Shown here in pieces: positions 16,222-24,647 of a stretch of DNA of 41,471 nt. Position numbers and translations under genes: made by a program. Numbering within the stretch: the first letter of the stretch is position 1; each line of letters opens with the position of its first letter. The notes under the pieces were generated by a model, which was given only the letters and a program-made list of their open reading frames with translations, made no database searches and was not told where the DNA came from. This DNA comes from CANNDT01 sp945876205 (lineage in GTDB: Bacteria > Acidobacteriota > Vicinamibacteria > Vicinamibacterales > UBA2999), in contig CANNDT010000034.1 in assembly GCA_947503365.1 (NCBI GenBank), positions 1 through 41,471 of the forward strand, written 5' to 3'.

Positions 16222-17934
16222 GTGCGTATATTTGCGAGCGCCCTGCTGCTGGCCGCGATGATTGCGGTCCCAGCCAGCGCACAGACCCCGGCCGCAGCCA
16301 GCGGCCGGACGACGACACCTACTGCGACCGGCCCGAATCGCCCGGCGCTCATGACTAACTTCGGTGACACCGGCTTCTGGTTCGTTCCAACCGCGGAAAC
16401 CCTGCCCAAGGGACGGATGTCGGGCAGCGTCTACCGCGCCAACTTCGATCGGCGGCAGGGGTTCACCGACATTTCACTGCTCGGCGTTACCGGCGCGGTC
16501 GGCATCGGCGAACGCGTCGAACTGTTCGGGTCGTGGAACGCCGCGCGTATCGATCGGAACATCCGGCCGACGTTCGTGCCCGGCGATCCCGCCTTCGGGG
16601 GTCTGGTCTACGACTACCCGTACGTGCGCGGGGGCTGGTCGAAGACAATCGGCGGGCCGCTTGTGGTCGGTGCGAAGTGGAACCTGATCTCGCAGTCGCG
16701 CGGTGACGCCTTCAGCCTGGCGCCGCGCTTTGCGATGCAGTTTCCGTCGGGCAACTCGTGGGCCAGCACCAACGACCTGACGGGTAAGATCGACCTCGTC
16801 GCCAGTCGTGAGCTGGGCAACTCCGTGGAGCTCAGCGGAACGGCCGGCGCGATACTGCGCGGCGATCCGAAGGAATTCAGCGTGTCCGACGGCATCGCCT
16901 GGGGACTCGGCGCGAGCCTCCCGACGCGTAGCCCGCTGCGCTTGCTGCTCGAGTGGCACGGCGAGTTCGTGCTCGACGAGAACACGCTCGCGTGGGATCC
17001 GGGGTCGAATTACTCGGCCGAAGACGGCAGCGTCGCGCCATTCGCAAGCGCGATCCGCGACCCAACGATGGTCAAGGCTGGCGGCGTCTGGCAGGCGAAG
17101 GGTGGCTTCTTCATCCACTCCGGCGTCAACTACAGCTTCGCCACCGGCAAGCGCACGACCGGGGCCGGCACCTTCAGTCAGCATCCATGGGGATGGGACA
17201 TCCGGATTGGCTTCCACCCTGGTGTGAAGACCTACGTCGCACCGCCTCCGCCAGAGCCCGTGGTTCGCGAAGTGATTCGCGAAGTGCCCGCTCCCGTGGT
17301 TGCGGCACCGGCGCCGAACCGAAGCCCGACGTTCAGCGTGAACGCCGCCTGCGATCCGTCGATCGTGGAGCCGGGCCAGAACTCGGCGTGTAACGCGACG
17401 GCAACGGACCCGGACGGCGACCCGGTGACGTATCGCTGGACGGCGCCGTCGGGTACCTTCAGCGCGCCGAACGGCCAGAACACCAACTGGACGGCGCCGA
17501 ATCAGACGGGCAACGTGCCGCTGACGGTGACGGCGCAGGACAGCCGCGGTGGTATGGCCACGAGCACCTTCACGGTGCAGGTGGCTCGCCGCGAAGCGCT
17601 GATGTTCGAAGACGTGCACTTCGACTTCGACCGCTTCAACCTGAAGCCGGAAGCGTTGATGATTCTCGATGACGCGATCACGAAGCTGCAGGCCAACCCG
17701 GGCCTCAACGTGACCATCGAGGGCCACTGCGACAGCATCGGCACCGTCGAGTACAACCTCGCACTCGGAGAGCGCCGCGCCAACTCGGTGCGCGACTACC
17801 TCCAGAGCCGCGGGGTTGCGATGGGGCGGCTCCGGACGGTCAGCTACGGCGAAGAGCGTCCGCTTGCCGATAACAGCACCGCCGCTGGACGCGCGACGAA
17901 CCGCCGCGCGCACCTGGCTGTGATCATTCAGTAG
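16222..17934 (+). CDS. OmpA-family outer membrane porin/peptidoglycan anchor
   Basis: The 570-residue protein starts with a Sec signal (GTG start at 16222; cleavage after ASA, before QTPAAA). Residues ~40-340 are beta-strand rich with alternating aromatic/polar residues, a likely outer-membrane barrel. A PPPPEPVVREV linker leads to a PKD/cadherin-like beta domain (CDPSIVEPGQNSACNATATD), and the last ~120 residues are an OmpA peptidoglycan-binding domain (HFDFDRFNLKPEA, IEGHCDSIGTVEYNLALGER, RANSVRDYLQSRGV, RATNRRAHL) with the Asp and Arg residues that hold diaminopimelate. It tethers the outer membrane to the wall. A strong hairpin follows the stop. Confidence 0.9.
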   Translation: MRIFASALLLAAMIAVPASAQTPAAASGRTTTPTATGPNRPALMTNFGDTGFWFVPTAETLPKGRMSGSVYRANFDRRQGFTDISLLGVTGAVGIGERVELFGSWNAARIDRNIRPTFVPGDPAFGGLVYDYPYVRGGWSKTIGGPLVVGAKWNLISQSRGDAFSLAPRFAMQFPSGNSWASTNDLTGKIDLVASRELGNSVELSGTAGAILRGDPKEFSVSDGIAWGLGASLPTRSPLRLLLEWHGEFVLDENTLAWDPGSNYSAEDGSVAPFASAIRDPTMVKAGGVWQAKGGFFIHSGVNYSFATGKRTTGAGTFSQHPWGWDIRIGFHPGVKTYVAPPPPEPVVREVIREVPAPVVAAPAPNRSPTFSVNAACDPSIVEPGQNSACNATATDPDGDPVTYRWTAPSGTFSAPNGQNTNWTAPNQTGNVPLTVTAQDSRGGMATSTFTVQVARREALMFEDVHFDFDRFNLKPEALMILDDAITKLQANPGLNVTIEGHCDSIGTVEYNLALGERRANSVRDYLQSRGVAMGRLRTVSYGEERPLADNSTAAGRATNRRAHLAVIIQ

Positions 17935-17946
17935 TGGATAGGGGGA

Positions 17947-17976
17947 AGGGGGCGGGGGGAGTTCCCCCTGCCCCCT
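17947..17976 (+). terminator. G/C-only hairpin after the OmpA-family gene
   Basis: Two 13-base arms (17947-17959 and 17964-17976) pair with one G-U wobble around AGTT. The stem is extremely GC-rich and lies 13 bases after the stop codon. There is no downstream U-tract, so it is either a non-classical terminator or a 3'-end stabiliser of an abundant porin mRNA. Confidence 0.5.
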
Positions 17977-18006
17977 AATCCCTGCCCCCTAATCCCTGCC
18001 CCCTAC
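17966..18006. repeat. Three tandem 14-bp repeats
   Basis: CCCTGCCCCCTAAT occurs at 17966-17979 and 17980-17993, and a third copy ending in TAC occurs at 17994-18006. The first copy forms part of the hairpin right arm. The array is in the 86-base gap before the next gene and could vary in copy number by slippage. Confidence 0.8.
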
Positions 18007-18019
18007 AGGTTTTCTCCCC

Positions 18020-18217
18020 ATGAAGTTCTTACAGCTCTATCTCGTCGGCTATCTCATCCTCGTCATCGGCGCCGTCTGGGCGCTCTGGCAATCAGGCGTC
18101 CTCACACAAATCCCCGGCGTCTGGATCGGCATCGGCGCCGTCATCGTCATCGGACTCGGGATCATGCTCGCCGTCTCGTCGGGCAAGCCCGCCGTGACCA
18201 CGACGACGCGCGAGTAG
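18020..18217 (+). CDS. Small two-helix inner membrane protein
   Basis: The 65-residue protein has two hydrophobic segments (YLVGYLILVIGAVWALW and IPGVWIGIGAVIVIGLGIML) joined by a short turn, and a polar tail ending in TTTTRE. I do not recognise the family. It starts at the ATG at 18020 within a C-rich context. It lies between the OmpA-family and TamA-like genes, on the same strand, and its stop codon is inside a hairpin (18216-18238), so it may be an independent short transcript. Confidence 0.6.
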   Translation: MKFLQLYLVGYLILVIGAVWALWQSGVLTQIPGVWIGIGAVIVIGLGIMLAVSSGKPAVTTTTRE

Positions 18218-18238
18218 GCGCCGGCTCAACCGGCGCCT
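18216..18238 (+). terminator. Perfect 9-bp hairpin overlapping the small gene's stop codon
   Basis: AGGCGCCGG and CCGGCGCCT pair perfectly around CTCAA. The first arm overlaps the TAG stop at 18215-18217. No U-run follows, so termination is only suggested. Confidence 0.4.
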
Positions 18239-18270
18239 CTGTGGCACGCTCTGTGTTACTGCCCAGCATC

Positions 18271-20148
18271 ATGCGGGGAGTACGTGCCTTATTTCTCTTT
18301 CTTCTCCTCTTGGCTACCGTCACCGCCGCCGCGTGCCGCGAAGAGGGTGACATCACCATCTCAGGTCTGCACTTCAACGGCGTCGAGCAGGTCGACAAGG
18401 GCGCCCTTGTCAACGCACTCCAGACCAGGAAAGGCTCGATCCTTCCCTGGGGCAAGAAGCGGTACTTCGATCGGCGCGCCTTCGAAGCGGACCTGAAACG
18501 GATCCAGGCCTTCTATCTCGATCGCGGGTTCCCGGACGCGCGCGTCGCCTCCTTCGACGTCTCGCTCAATAGCACCCAGGACAAGGTCGACGTCACCGTC
18601 AACATCTCCGAGGGCGAACCGATCACCGTCTCCGAGACCGAGCTGGTGGGCTTTGCGCCGCCGCTCTCGATGCGCGAATTTCGCAGGCTGAGATTCACCC
18701 TGCCCCTCCAGCCGAAACGTCCGCTCGATCGACAACTGCTCCGGGCGTCACGAGAGCGCGCGGTCAATGCGCTTCGCGACGTGGGGTATCCCTATGCCGA
18801 GGTCACGCTCGACGAAGAGGACTCCGGGGCCAGGCAGAAGCGCATCGTGATGAAGGCGACGCCCGGCATTCTGGCGCATTTCGGAGCGGTGGAAATCGTC
18901 GGCGAGAAGACCGTCGGCGAGAACGTCGTCACGCGCCAACTGACCTTCAAGCCCGGCGATGTGTTCACGCGAGAAGAAATGCGCCAGAGCCAGCGCAAGC
19001 TGTATGGTCTCGAGCTTTTCGAGTTCGTCAACGTCGAAGGGCAGGAAGAGCGGGCGCAGCAGGCGCCCGAAGTGCCGGTGAAGGTCACGGTTGCCGAGGG
19101 CAAGCACCAGAAGGTGACGTTCGGTTTCGGCTACGGCACCGAGGAGCAGGCGCGAGCCCGAGTCCGGTGGGACCACCTGAACGTGTTCGGCGCGGCGCAG
19201 CACGCCGGCGTGGAGGCGAAGTGGTCGTCGCTCGACCGCGGCGTGCGAATGGAATACAGGGAGCCGTATTTCCTCGCGTCCAATTACTCCCTGAACTTCG
19301 AGGGCCAGGCGTGGCAGGCCGCGGAGCCGGTGTATTCGCTGAACACGCTCGGCGGGCGCATCACGCTGAGGCACCAGGCCAGTACGCAGCACTTCTGGTC
19401 GGTCTCCCTCATCAACGAGTACCAGCGCAGTTCGGTGTCGAACGCGGCGCTCGAGGATCTGTCGTTTCGCGATGACCTGATCTCGCTTGGCCTGGATCCC
19501 CGCTTCGGTGAATCTCGCGGGACGCTCTCGGCCCTCGCATTCGACGTCAGCCGCAACACCACGACGAGCCTGCTGGATGCGCGGCGAGGCTACGCGATCA
19601 ACGGCCACCTCGAGCAGGCCGGCAGGTTGATGGGCGGCTCCTTCAACTACTGGTCGGTGCTTGGGGAAGTCCGACACTACCTGCCGGTGAACCGCAGACT
19701 GGTCGTCGCCAACCGCCTCCGGGTCGCAACGATCGACGCGCTTGGCGATCTGGGAACGGATGTGCCGTTCTACAAGCGCTACTTCATCGGCGGCTCCTCG
19801 AGCCTCCGCGGCTGGGGACGGCTGGACGTAAGCCCGCTCAGCGGATTCGGCCTGCCGATCGGCGGACACTCGATGCTCGAAGGATCGTCAGAGGTGCGGC
19901 TACCGCTGGTGGGCAAGTTTGGTGGCGTGGCGTTTCTCGACTACGGCAACGTCTGGTCGAACTCGTGGGATGTCAGTCTCCGCGATCTCCGCTATGACGT
20001 AGGCCCCGGACTCCGCTACATGACGCCGATCGGTCCGGCGCGCGTTGATGTCGGCTACCAGCTCAATCCCATACCGAACTTGAAGGTCAACGGCGTCCCC
20101 GAGAAGCGCCAGTTTCGAATCCATTTTTCCATCGGCCAAGCTTTCTAA
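18271..20148 (+). CDS. tamA: Omp85-superfamily outer membrane assembly protein, TamA-like
   Basis: The 625-residue protein has a signal with a possible lipobox (LLLLATVTAAAC), then about three POTRA domains (GLHFNGVEQVDKGAL, ELVGFAPPLSMREF, GAVEIVGEKTVGENVV) and a C-terminal 16-strand barrel domain with the Omp85 signature loop FIGGSSSLRGWGRLD and an R-G-Y turn (ARRGYAINGHLE). It ends with a beta signal (FRIHFSIGQAF). Three POTRAs and the directly downstream tamB gene favour TamA over BamA, which has five. The stop TAA overlaps the tamB ATG (TAATG). I start at the ATG at 18271; a GTG at 18241 would add ten residues. Confidence 0.85.
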   Translation: MRGVRALFLFLLLLATVTAAACREEGDITISGLHFNGVEQVDKGALVNALQTRKGSILPWGKKRYFDRRAFEADLKRIQAFYLDRGFPDARVASFDVSLNSTQDKVDVTVNISEGEPITVSETELVGFAPPLSMREFRRLRFTLPLQPKRPLDRQLLRASRERAVNALRDVGYPYAEVTLDEEDSGARQKRIVMKATPGILAHFGAVEIVGEKTVGENVVTRQLTFKPGDVFTREEMRQSQRKLYGLELFEFVNVEGQEERAQQAPEVPVKVTVAEGKHQKVTFGFGYGTEEQARARVRWDHLNVFGAAQHAGVEAKWSSLDRGVRMEYREPYFLASNYSLNFEGQAWQAAEPVYSLNTLGGRITLRHQASTQHFWSVSLINEYQRSSVSNAALEDLSFRDDLISLGLDPRFGESRGTLSALAFDVSRNTTTSLLDARRGYAINGHLEQAGRLMGGSFNYWSVLGEVRHYLPVNRRLVVANRLRVATIDALGDLGTDVPFYKRYFIGGSSSLRGWGRLDVSPLSGFGLPIGGHSMLEGSSEVRLPLVGKFGGVAFLDYGNVWSNSWDVSLRDLRYDVGPGLRYMTPIGPARVDVGYQLNPIPNLKVNGVPEKRQFRIHFSIGQAF

Positions 20149-23100
20149 TGCCGCTCGCACGCCGCTCCCTCCAGGTCGTCGCCTTCATTTGCACGCTGGT
20201 CGTTGGCACCGCGTCGATGGCGGTCATCGTCACCCAGACCACCTGGTTCAAGGAGTGGCTACGCGGCTTCATCGTCCGCCAGGCCGAGGACTACGTGAAC
20301 GGGCGGCTGTCGATCGGGCGGCTCGACGGAAACCTGTTCTTCGGCGTCGAGCTCGAAGATGTCGACGTGACGATGAACGGGAAGACGGTCGTCGATATCA
20401 AGGACGTCGGCGTCAATTACAACGTGCTCACGCTTCTCGGTGGCGGCCTGGTGCTCGACACCATCACCATCAACCAGCCGGTATTTCGCATCGAGAACAC
20501 CGAGACAGGCTGGAATATCGCCCACTTGATCAAGGCACGGACGCCTGATCCGGACGAGCCCAAGAACCGCAGGACGCTGGAGATTGGCGAGATCGGCGTC
20601 ACCGACGGCACGATCTACCTCGAGGACAAGCCGGTCGGCACGTCCGGCATGGTGGTTCCGCCCAGGTTGGAACGGTTCGATGCCTCGGTCGGCATCACGA
20701 GCAACGAGGACGAGCTCACGATCGACATCAACCACGTGTCGTTGCTGGCACCGGACTCCGATTTCCAGATCAACGATCTGTCCGGTGTGATCCGGCGCAC
20801 GGCCAATGCGGTGACGCTGGAGAACGTCTCGCTTCGCACCGAGGAGACCTCGCTCCGTGTGACGGGGACGGTCCACAACGTGGAGGGGAAGGCGCCGACG
20901 CTCGACGTGAAGGCCAGCTCCGACAAGTTGACGATGAGCGAGATTGCGAAGCTGCTGCCGGTGCTGGCGCCGTTCCACATGCAGCCTGCGTTCGAGATCA
21001 CCGCGAAGGGTCCGCTTGATCGCATGGCGGTGGACGTCAACGTCCGCGAAGCGAACCTCGGCAACCTCATCGGCGAACTGATCGTCGACGCGAATGGGTC
21101 GGACAAGCGCATCGCCGGGGACGTGACGATGAACCACTTCAACATGGCGCCGCTGATTCCCCCCACAGTGAGCAAGGGCGGCGTTGAGACGCCCACCTCG
21201 ATCAAGAGCGATATCACCGGACAGGCGCAGATCGACATCGGGTTGCCGTCGGCCGATCAGAAGCTCAATGGCACCTACGCGGTGCAGGCGTCGCGGGTGA
21301 GCTTCATGGGCTACGAAGCGCGGGACCTGAAGGCGCGCGGCCGGATTGACGACCGCCGGGTGAGGGTGGTCAACGGATCGGCGGCGGCGTACGGCGGGCG
21401 GGCCACGGCCAACGGCACCCTCGACATCGCGCCGCTCGCGCTCGACCTGACGGGCCGCGCGAACAACATCGACCTGCGCAATCTGCCACCGGTGTTCGCC
21501 GTGGTGAAGGGTGTGCCGAGCAACCTACAGTTCACCTATACGCTGAACGGACGCAACGACGTCTACTCGGGCGATGCCACGCTTGATGCGTCGACGGTGG
21601 CGGGCGCCTCCATTGCCGAGGGCCTGACGGCGCAGTTCACGTTTGGCGGCGGCGCGCCGGAATACGGGGCGCAGGGACAGGTGAGCAACCTCGACGTCCA
21701 GCAGGTCGGCCGCGCCTTCTCGATCGCCGTGCTGCAGGAGGAGCGGTTCAAGAGCCGCCTGAATGCGACGTTCGATCTCAAGGGCAGCGGCGGCGGCATC
21801 ACGTATCCGCTGACCCTCGACGCGACCGGTACTGCGGTCGATTCGGAGATCTTCGGCGCCAGCTTTCCGCGCGTCGATTTCACCACCAACTTCGGCGGCG
21901 GCGACCTGCGCGTCAAGGCGATCGGACAGTTCGCGCACCTCGACCCGGCCATCGTCACCTCCAACACACGGCTGGAGGGAGCCCTCGACGGCGCCGTGGA
22001 CGTGAACACGACGATTCGCGGCTATGCGAACGGCGTCACCGTCGACTCGTTCGACGCGTCAGGCCGCGTCAACATCGCGAATTCCACGCTTGGCGGCTTG
22101 AAGATCGACAGCGCGGTGGTTGACGGCACCTATGCGAACCGCGCCGGCGAGATTAACCAGTTCTCAATCGTGGGTCCCGACATCAACGCCACCGGCAAGG
22201 GCGCGATCGCGCTCAACCAGACCGGCGCCTCCAACCTCACCGCGCACCTCGAGAGCGCCACGCTCGAACGGATCGGCGAGCTGGTCGGCCAGCCGCTGAA
22301 CGGCGCCGCCGTGATCGATGCGACAGTGACTGGCAACGCCACCGCGCTCGAGGCCACCGGGATGCTGCAGGGCAGCAACATCGGATATGGCGAGACGAAA
22401 GCGCTGTCGCTCAAGAGTGATTTCTCTGTGTCGGTGCCGGACCTGACGCCCGCGCGCAGCACCATCCAGGCCAAGAGCGAGGCGACGTTCGTGGAAATCG
22501 GCGGGCAGCGGATTACCGGACTGACCGCGGACACGACCTACGCGGAGTCGCAGTTGAAGTTCAATGCGACGGCGCAGGAAGGGAAGCGCCAGCTCACGGC
22601 AAACGGCTCGGCGGTCTTCCATCCCGATCATCGTGAGATTCACCTCGGTCACCTGGCGCTGCAGTCCGAGATGATTCGTTGGGAGACGCCGCCCGGAAGC
22701 GAGGCGACGATTCAGTACGCGCCCAATCGCATCGCGGTCGAGAACCTTCGTCTCGTCAGCGGCGACCAGCGCATCGAGGCTGACGGGGTGATCGGTTCGC
22801 CGACCGAGACGCTGCGCGTGCGCGCCGACAATGTCGACGTGTCGCAGCTCGACCAGCTGTTTCTCGGCGATCAACGCCTGGCCGGCCGGCTGACCGCCGA
22901 CGGGCGCGTGTCCGGGACGACCAGCGCGCCGCGCGTCGAAGGCCAGTTCTCGCTGACACAGGGCGCGTTCCGCCAGTTCACGTTCGAGTCGTTCGGCGGC
23001 ACCGTCGACTACGCCGGCCGCGGCATGAATGTCGACGTCAAGCTGCAGCAGACGCCGATGGCGTGGATCGCCGCCAAGGGCTACGCGCCGCTCTCGCTGC

Positions 23101-24542
23101 TTCAGCCGACCCCGCCGGGCGCCCCTGGCCACGAGGACGCGGCGCCGGCGTCAGGCGAGGAGATCGACCTGCAGGTGTCGAGCAGCCAGATCGACCTCGG
23201 CATCGTCCAGGGCTTCACGTCCTACGTGACCGATGTCACGGGCGTGCTGGTAGCCAACGTCAAGGTCACCGGCTCGGGGTACGACCCGCATCTCGACGGC
23301 GCGATCGACATCAAAGGCGGCAGCTTCGCGGTCCCCGAGCTCGGTACCAGGTTCACCGGTTTCGACACCCGCATCGACCTGACACGCGACGCCCTGACCA
23401 TCAGTGAGATGCGCATCATGGACGCCAAGAACCACCTCATGACGGTGGGCGGCACGCTCGCGGTGCACGAGCGCGCCGTGGGCGCGGTTGACGTGAAGGT
23501 GCAGTCGCGACACTTCGAGATCATCCAGAACAGCGTCGCCTCGATGAACCTGGATACCGACCTGCGCATCACCGGCGAGCTTCGCGCGCCGCGCATCGTC
23601 GGTTCGCTTGACGTGGACAACGGGAGCGTCGACATCTCGCGATTGCTCGAGGAAGCCTCCAATCCGTACTCGACCGATCCCGTCCTGACGGTGACGGGCG
23701 AGGTCGTGCCGCCGGGAGCGGCGTCGCCGTTCAAGAGCCTCTACGATGCGCTCGACCTGGAGGTCGGCGTCGGCGTCCCCTCGAGTCTCGTCTTGAGAGG
23801 GACCAACCTCAGGCCGGTCGATGCGACGATCGACGTCGGCGACATCAACGTGACGGTCGGCGGTGCCGTGCAGGTGAGGAAGGCGCCCGGCGGAGTGATT
23901 CGGCTGACGGGCGAGGTGAACACCGTGCGCGGCAGCTATACGTTCCAGGGCCGCCGCTTCGAGATCCTGCGCGACGGCCGCATCCGCTTCGACGGGACCG
24001 ACCAGATCGATCCGATCCTCGATCTTCGCGCCCGCCGCGTGATCTCCGCCGTCGAAACGTTCATCCGCGTGCAGGGCACCATGACGATGCCGGAGCTGGT
24101 GTTCAGCAGCAACCCGCCGATGGACCAGGCCGAAATCCTCTCGCTCATCGTCTTCAATGCGTCGATCAACGAGCTCGGCGAGGGGCAGCAAGCCTCGCTC
24201 GCCGAGCGCGCTGGTGCGCTGGCAGGCGGCTACCTCACCAATGGCCTGTCGCAGTCGATCGGCCAGGCGCTGAGACTCGACGAGTTCGAAATCCAGGCGC
24301 AGGGTGAGGGAGGCCTTGGCCCGACGCTGAGCATTGGCGAGCAGATTGGCGGACGGACCTACTTCCGCGTCCGGCAGGGATTCGGCGCCGAGCAGGCCAC
24401 CGAGTTCATCCTCGAGTACCAGATTGCCGACTACCTGCGCCTGCAGGGATCGGTGGCGGAGATCAGGGGCGGCACGCAGCGCGTCAGCTTCCGCCGCATC
24501 GAGCGCGGCGGCCTCGATCTGATTTTCTTCTTCAGCTATTAG
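20148..24542 (+). CDS. tamB: TamB translocation and assembly module protein
   Basis: The 1464-residue product starts with a signal-anchor (LQVVAFICTLVVGTASMAVI) that leaves the rest in the periplasm. The long middle consists of beta-rich AsmA-like repeats forming a beta-helix groove for lipid transfer (for example the VTLENVSLRTEETSLRVTGT type repeats). The last ~350 residues are the conserved TamB domain, ending with GGLDLIFFFSY, an aromatic tail suited to the outer-membrane end. Length is in the usual 1200-1500 range. It overlaps tamA by one base, so the TamA-TamB pair is co-translated. REP-like hairpins follow. Confidence 0.9.
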   Translation: MPLARRSLQVVAFICTLVVGTASMAVIVTQTTWFKEWLRGFIVRQAEDYVNGRLSIGRLDGNLFFGVELEDVDVTMNGKTVVDIKDVGVNYNVLTLLGGGLVLDTITINQPVFRIENTETGWNIAHLIKARTPDPDEPKNRRTLEIGEIGVTDGTIYLEDKPVGTSGMVVPPRLERFDASVGITSNEDELTIDINHVSLLAPDSDFQINDLSGVIRRTANAVTLENVSLRTEETSLRVTGTVHNVEGKAPTLDVKASSDKLTMSEIAKLLPVLAPFHMQPAFEITAKGPLDRMAVDVNVREANLGNLIGELIVDANGSDKRIAGDVTMNHFNMAPLIPPTVSKGGVETPTSIKSDITGQAQIDIGLPSADQKLNGTYAVQASRVSFMGYEARDLKARGRIDDRRVRVVNGSAAAYGGRATANGTLDIAPLALDLTGRANNIDLRNLPPVFAVVKGVPSNLQFTYTLNGRNDVYSGDATLDASTVAGASIAEGLTAQFTFGGGAPEYGAQGQVSNLDVQQVGRAFSIAVLQEERFKSRLNATFDLKGSGGGITYPLTLDATGTAVDSEIFGASFPRVDFTTNFGGGDLRVKAIGQFAHLDPAIVTSNTRLEGALDGAVDVNTTIRGYANGVTVDSFDASGRVNIANSTLGGLKIDSAVVDGTYANRAGEINQFSIVGPDINATGKGAIALNQTGASNLTAHLESATLERIGELVGQPLNGAAVIDATVTGNATALEATGMLQGSNIGYGETKALSLKSDFSVSVPDLTPARSTIQAKSEATFVEIGGQRITGLTADTTYAESQLKFNATAQEGKRQLTANGSAVFHPDHREIHLGHLALQSEMIRWETPPGSEATIQYAPNRIAVENLRLVSGDQRIEADGVIGSPTETLRVRADNVDVSQLDQLFLGDQRLAGRLTADGRVSGTTSAPRVEGQFSLTQGAFRQFTFESFGGTVDYAGRGMNVDVKLQQTPMAWIAAKGYAPLSLLQPTPPGAPGHEDAAPASGEEIDLQVSSSQIDLGIVQGFTSYVTDVTGVLVANVKVTGSGYDPHLDGAIDIKGGSFAVPELGTRFTGFDTRIDLTRDALTISEMRIMDAKNHLMTVGGTLAVHERAVGAVDVKVQSRHFEIIQNSVASMNLDTDLRITGELRAPRIVGSLDVDNGSVDISRLLEEASNPYSTDPVLTVTGEVVPPGAASPFKSLYDALDLEVGVGVPSSLVLRGTNLRPVDATIDVGDINVTVGGAVQVRKAPGGVIRLTGEVNTVRGSYTFQGRRFEILRDGRIRFDGTDQIDPILDLRARRVISAVETFIRVQGTMTMPELVFSSNPPMDQAEILSLIVFNASINELGEGQQASLAERAGALAGGYLTNGLSQSIGQALRLDEFEIQAQGEGGLGPTLSIGEQIGGRTYFRVRQGFGAEQATEFILEYQIADYLRLQGSVAEIRGGTQRVSFRRIERGGLDLIFFFSY

Positions 24543-24546
24543 ACAT

Positions 24547-24568
24547 CGCGTGGGCTGAAGCCCACGCG
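24547..24568. repeat. REP-like 9-bp hairpin, TGAA loop
   Basis: CGCGTGGGC and GCCCACGCG pair perfectly around TGAA, four bases after the tamB stop codon. With the second hairpin at 24626-24647 it forms a pair between convergent genes, typical of REP-type extragenic repeats. Confidence 0.7.
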
Positions 24569-24591
24569 CTACAGCACTCGAGAGCCTGTCG

Positions 24592-24621
24592 GAATCGAGC
24601 GCCTACAAGAATCGAGCGCCT
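24592..24621. repeat. Short direct repeat within the tamB downstream region
   Basis: GAATCGAGCGCCT occurs at 24592-24604 and again at 24609-24621, a 17-base period, between the two REP-like hairpins. Confidence 0.8.
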
Positions 24622-24625
24622 GTAG

Positions 24626-24647
24626 CGCGCAGGCTTTAGCCTGCGCG
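24626..24647. repeat. REP-like 9-bp hairpin, TTTA loop; supplies a stop codon
   Basis: CGCGCAGGC and GCCTGCGCG pair perfectly around TTTA. The loop contains the TAA stop of the minus-strand molybdoenzyme gene (24638-24636), whose last codons RAG are the hairpin arm. It can act as the terminator for that gene and mirrors the hairpin at the tamB side. Confidence 0.7.

Noticed and set aside
16474..17913. 479-codon minus-strand open frame opposite the OmpA-family gene
   Set aside because: Composition typical of an antisense reading of GC-rich sequence; OmpA domain is unambiguous on the plus strand.
17966..18006. Three regularly spaced repeats as a possible CRISPR remnant
   Set aside because: Units are contiguous 14-mers without spacers, low complexity, and no cas genes are near.
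18271..20148. Calling the Omp85 protein BamA
   Set aside because: About three POTRA domains rather than five, and a directly coupled tamB gene, fit TamA better.
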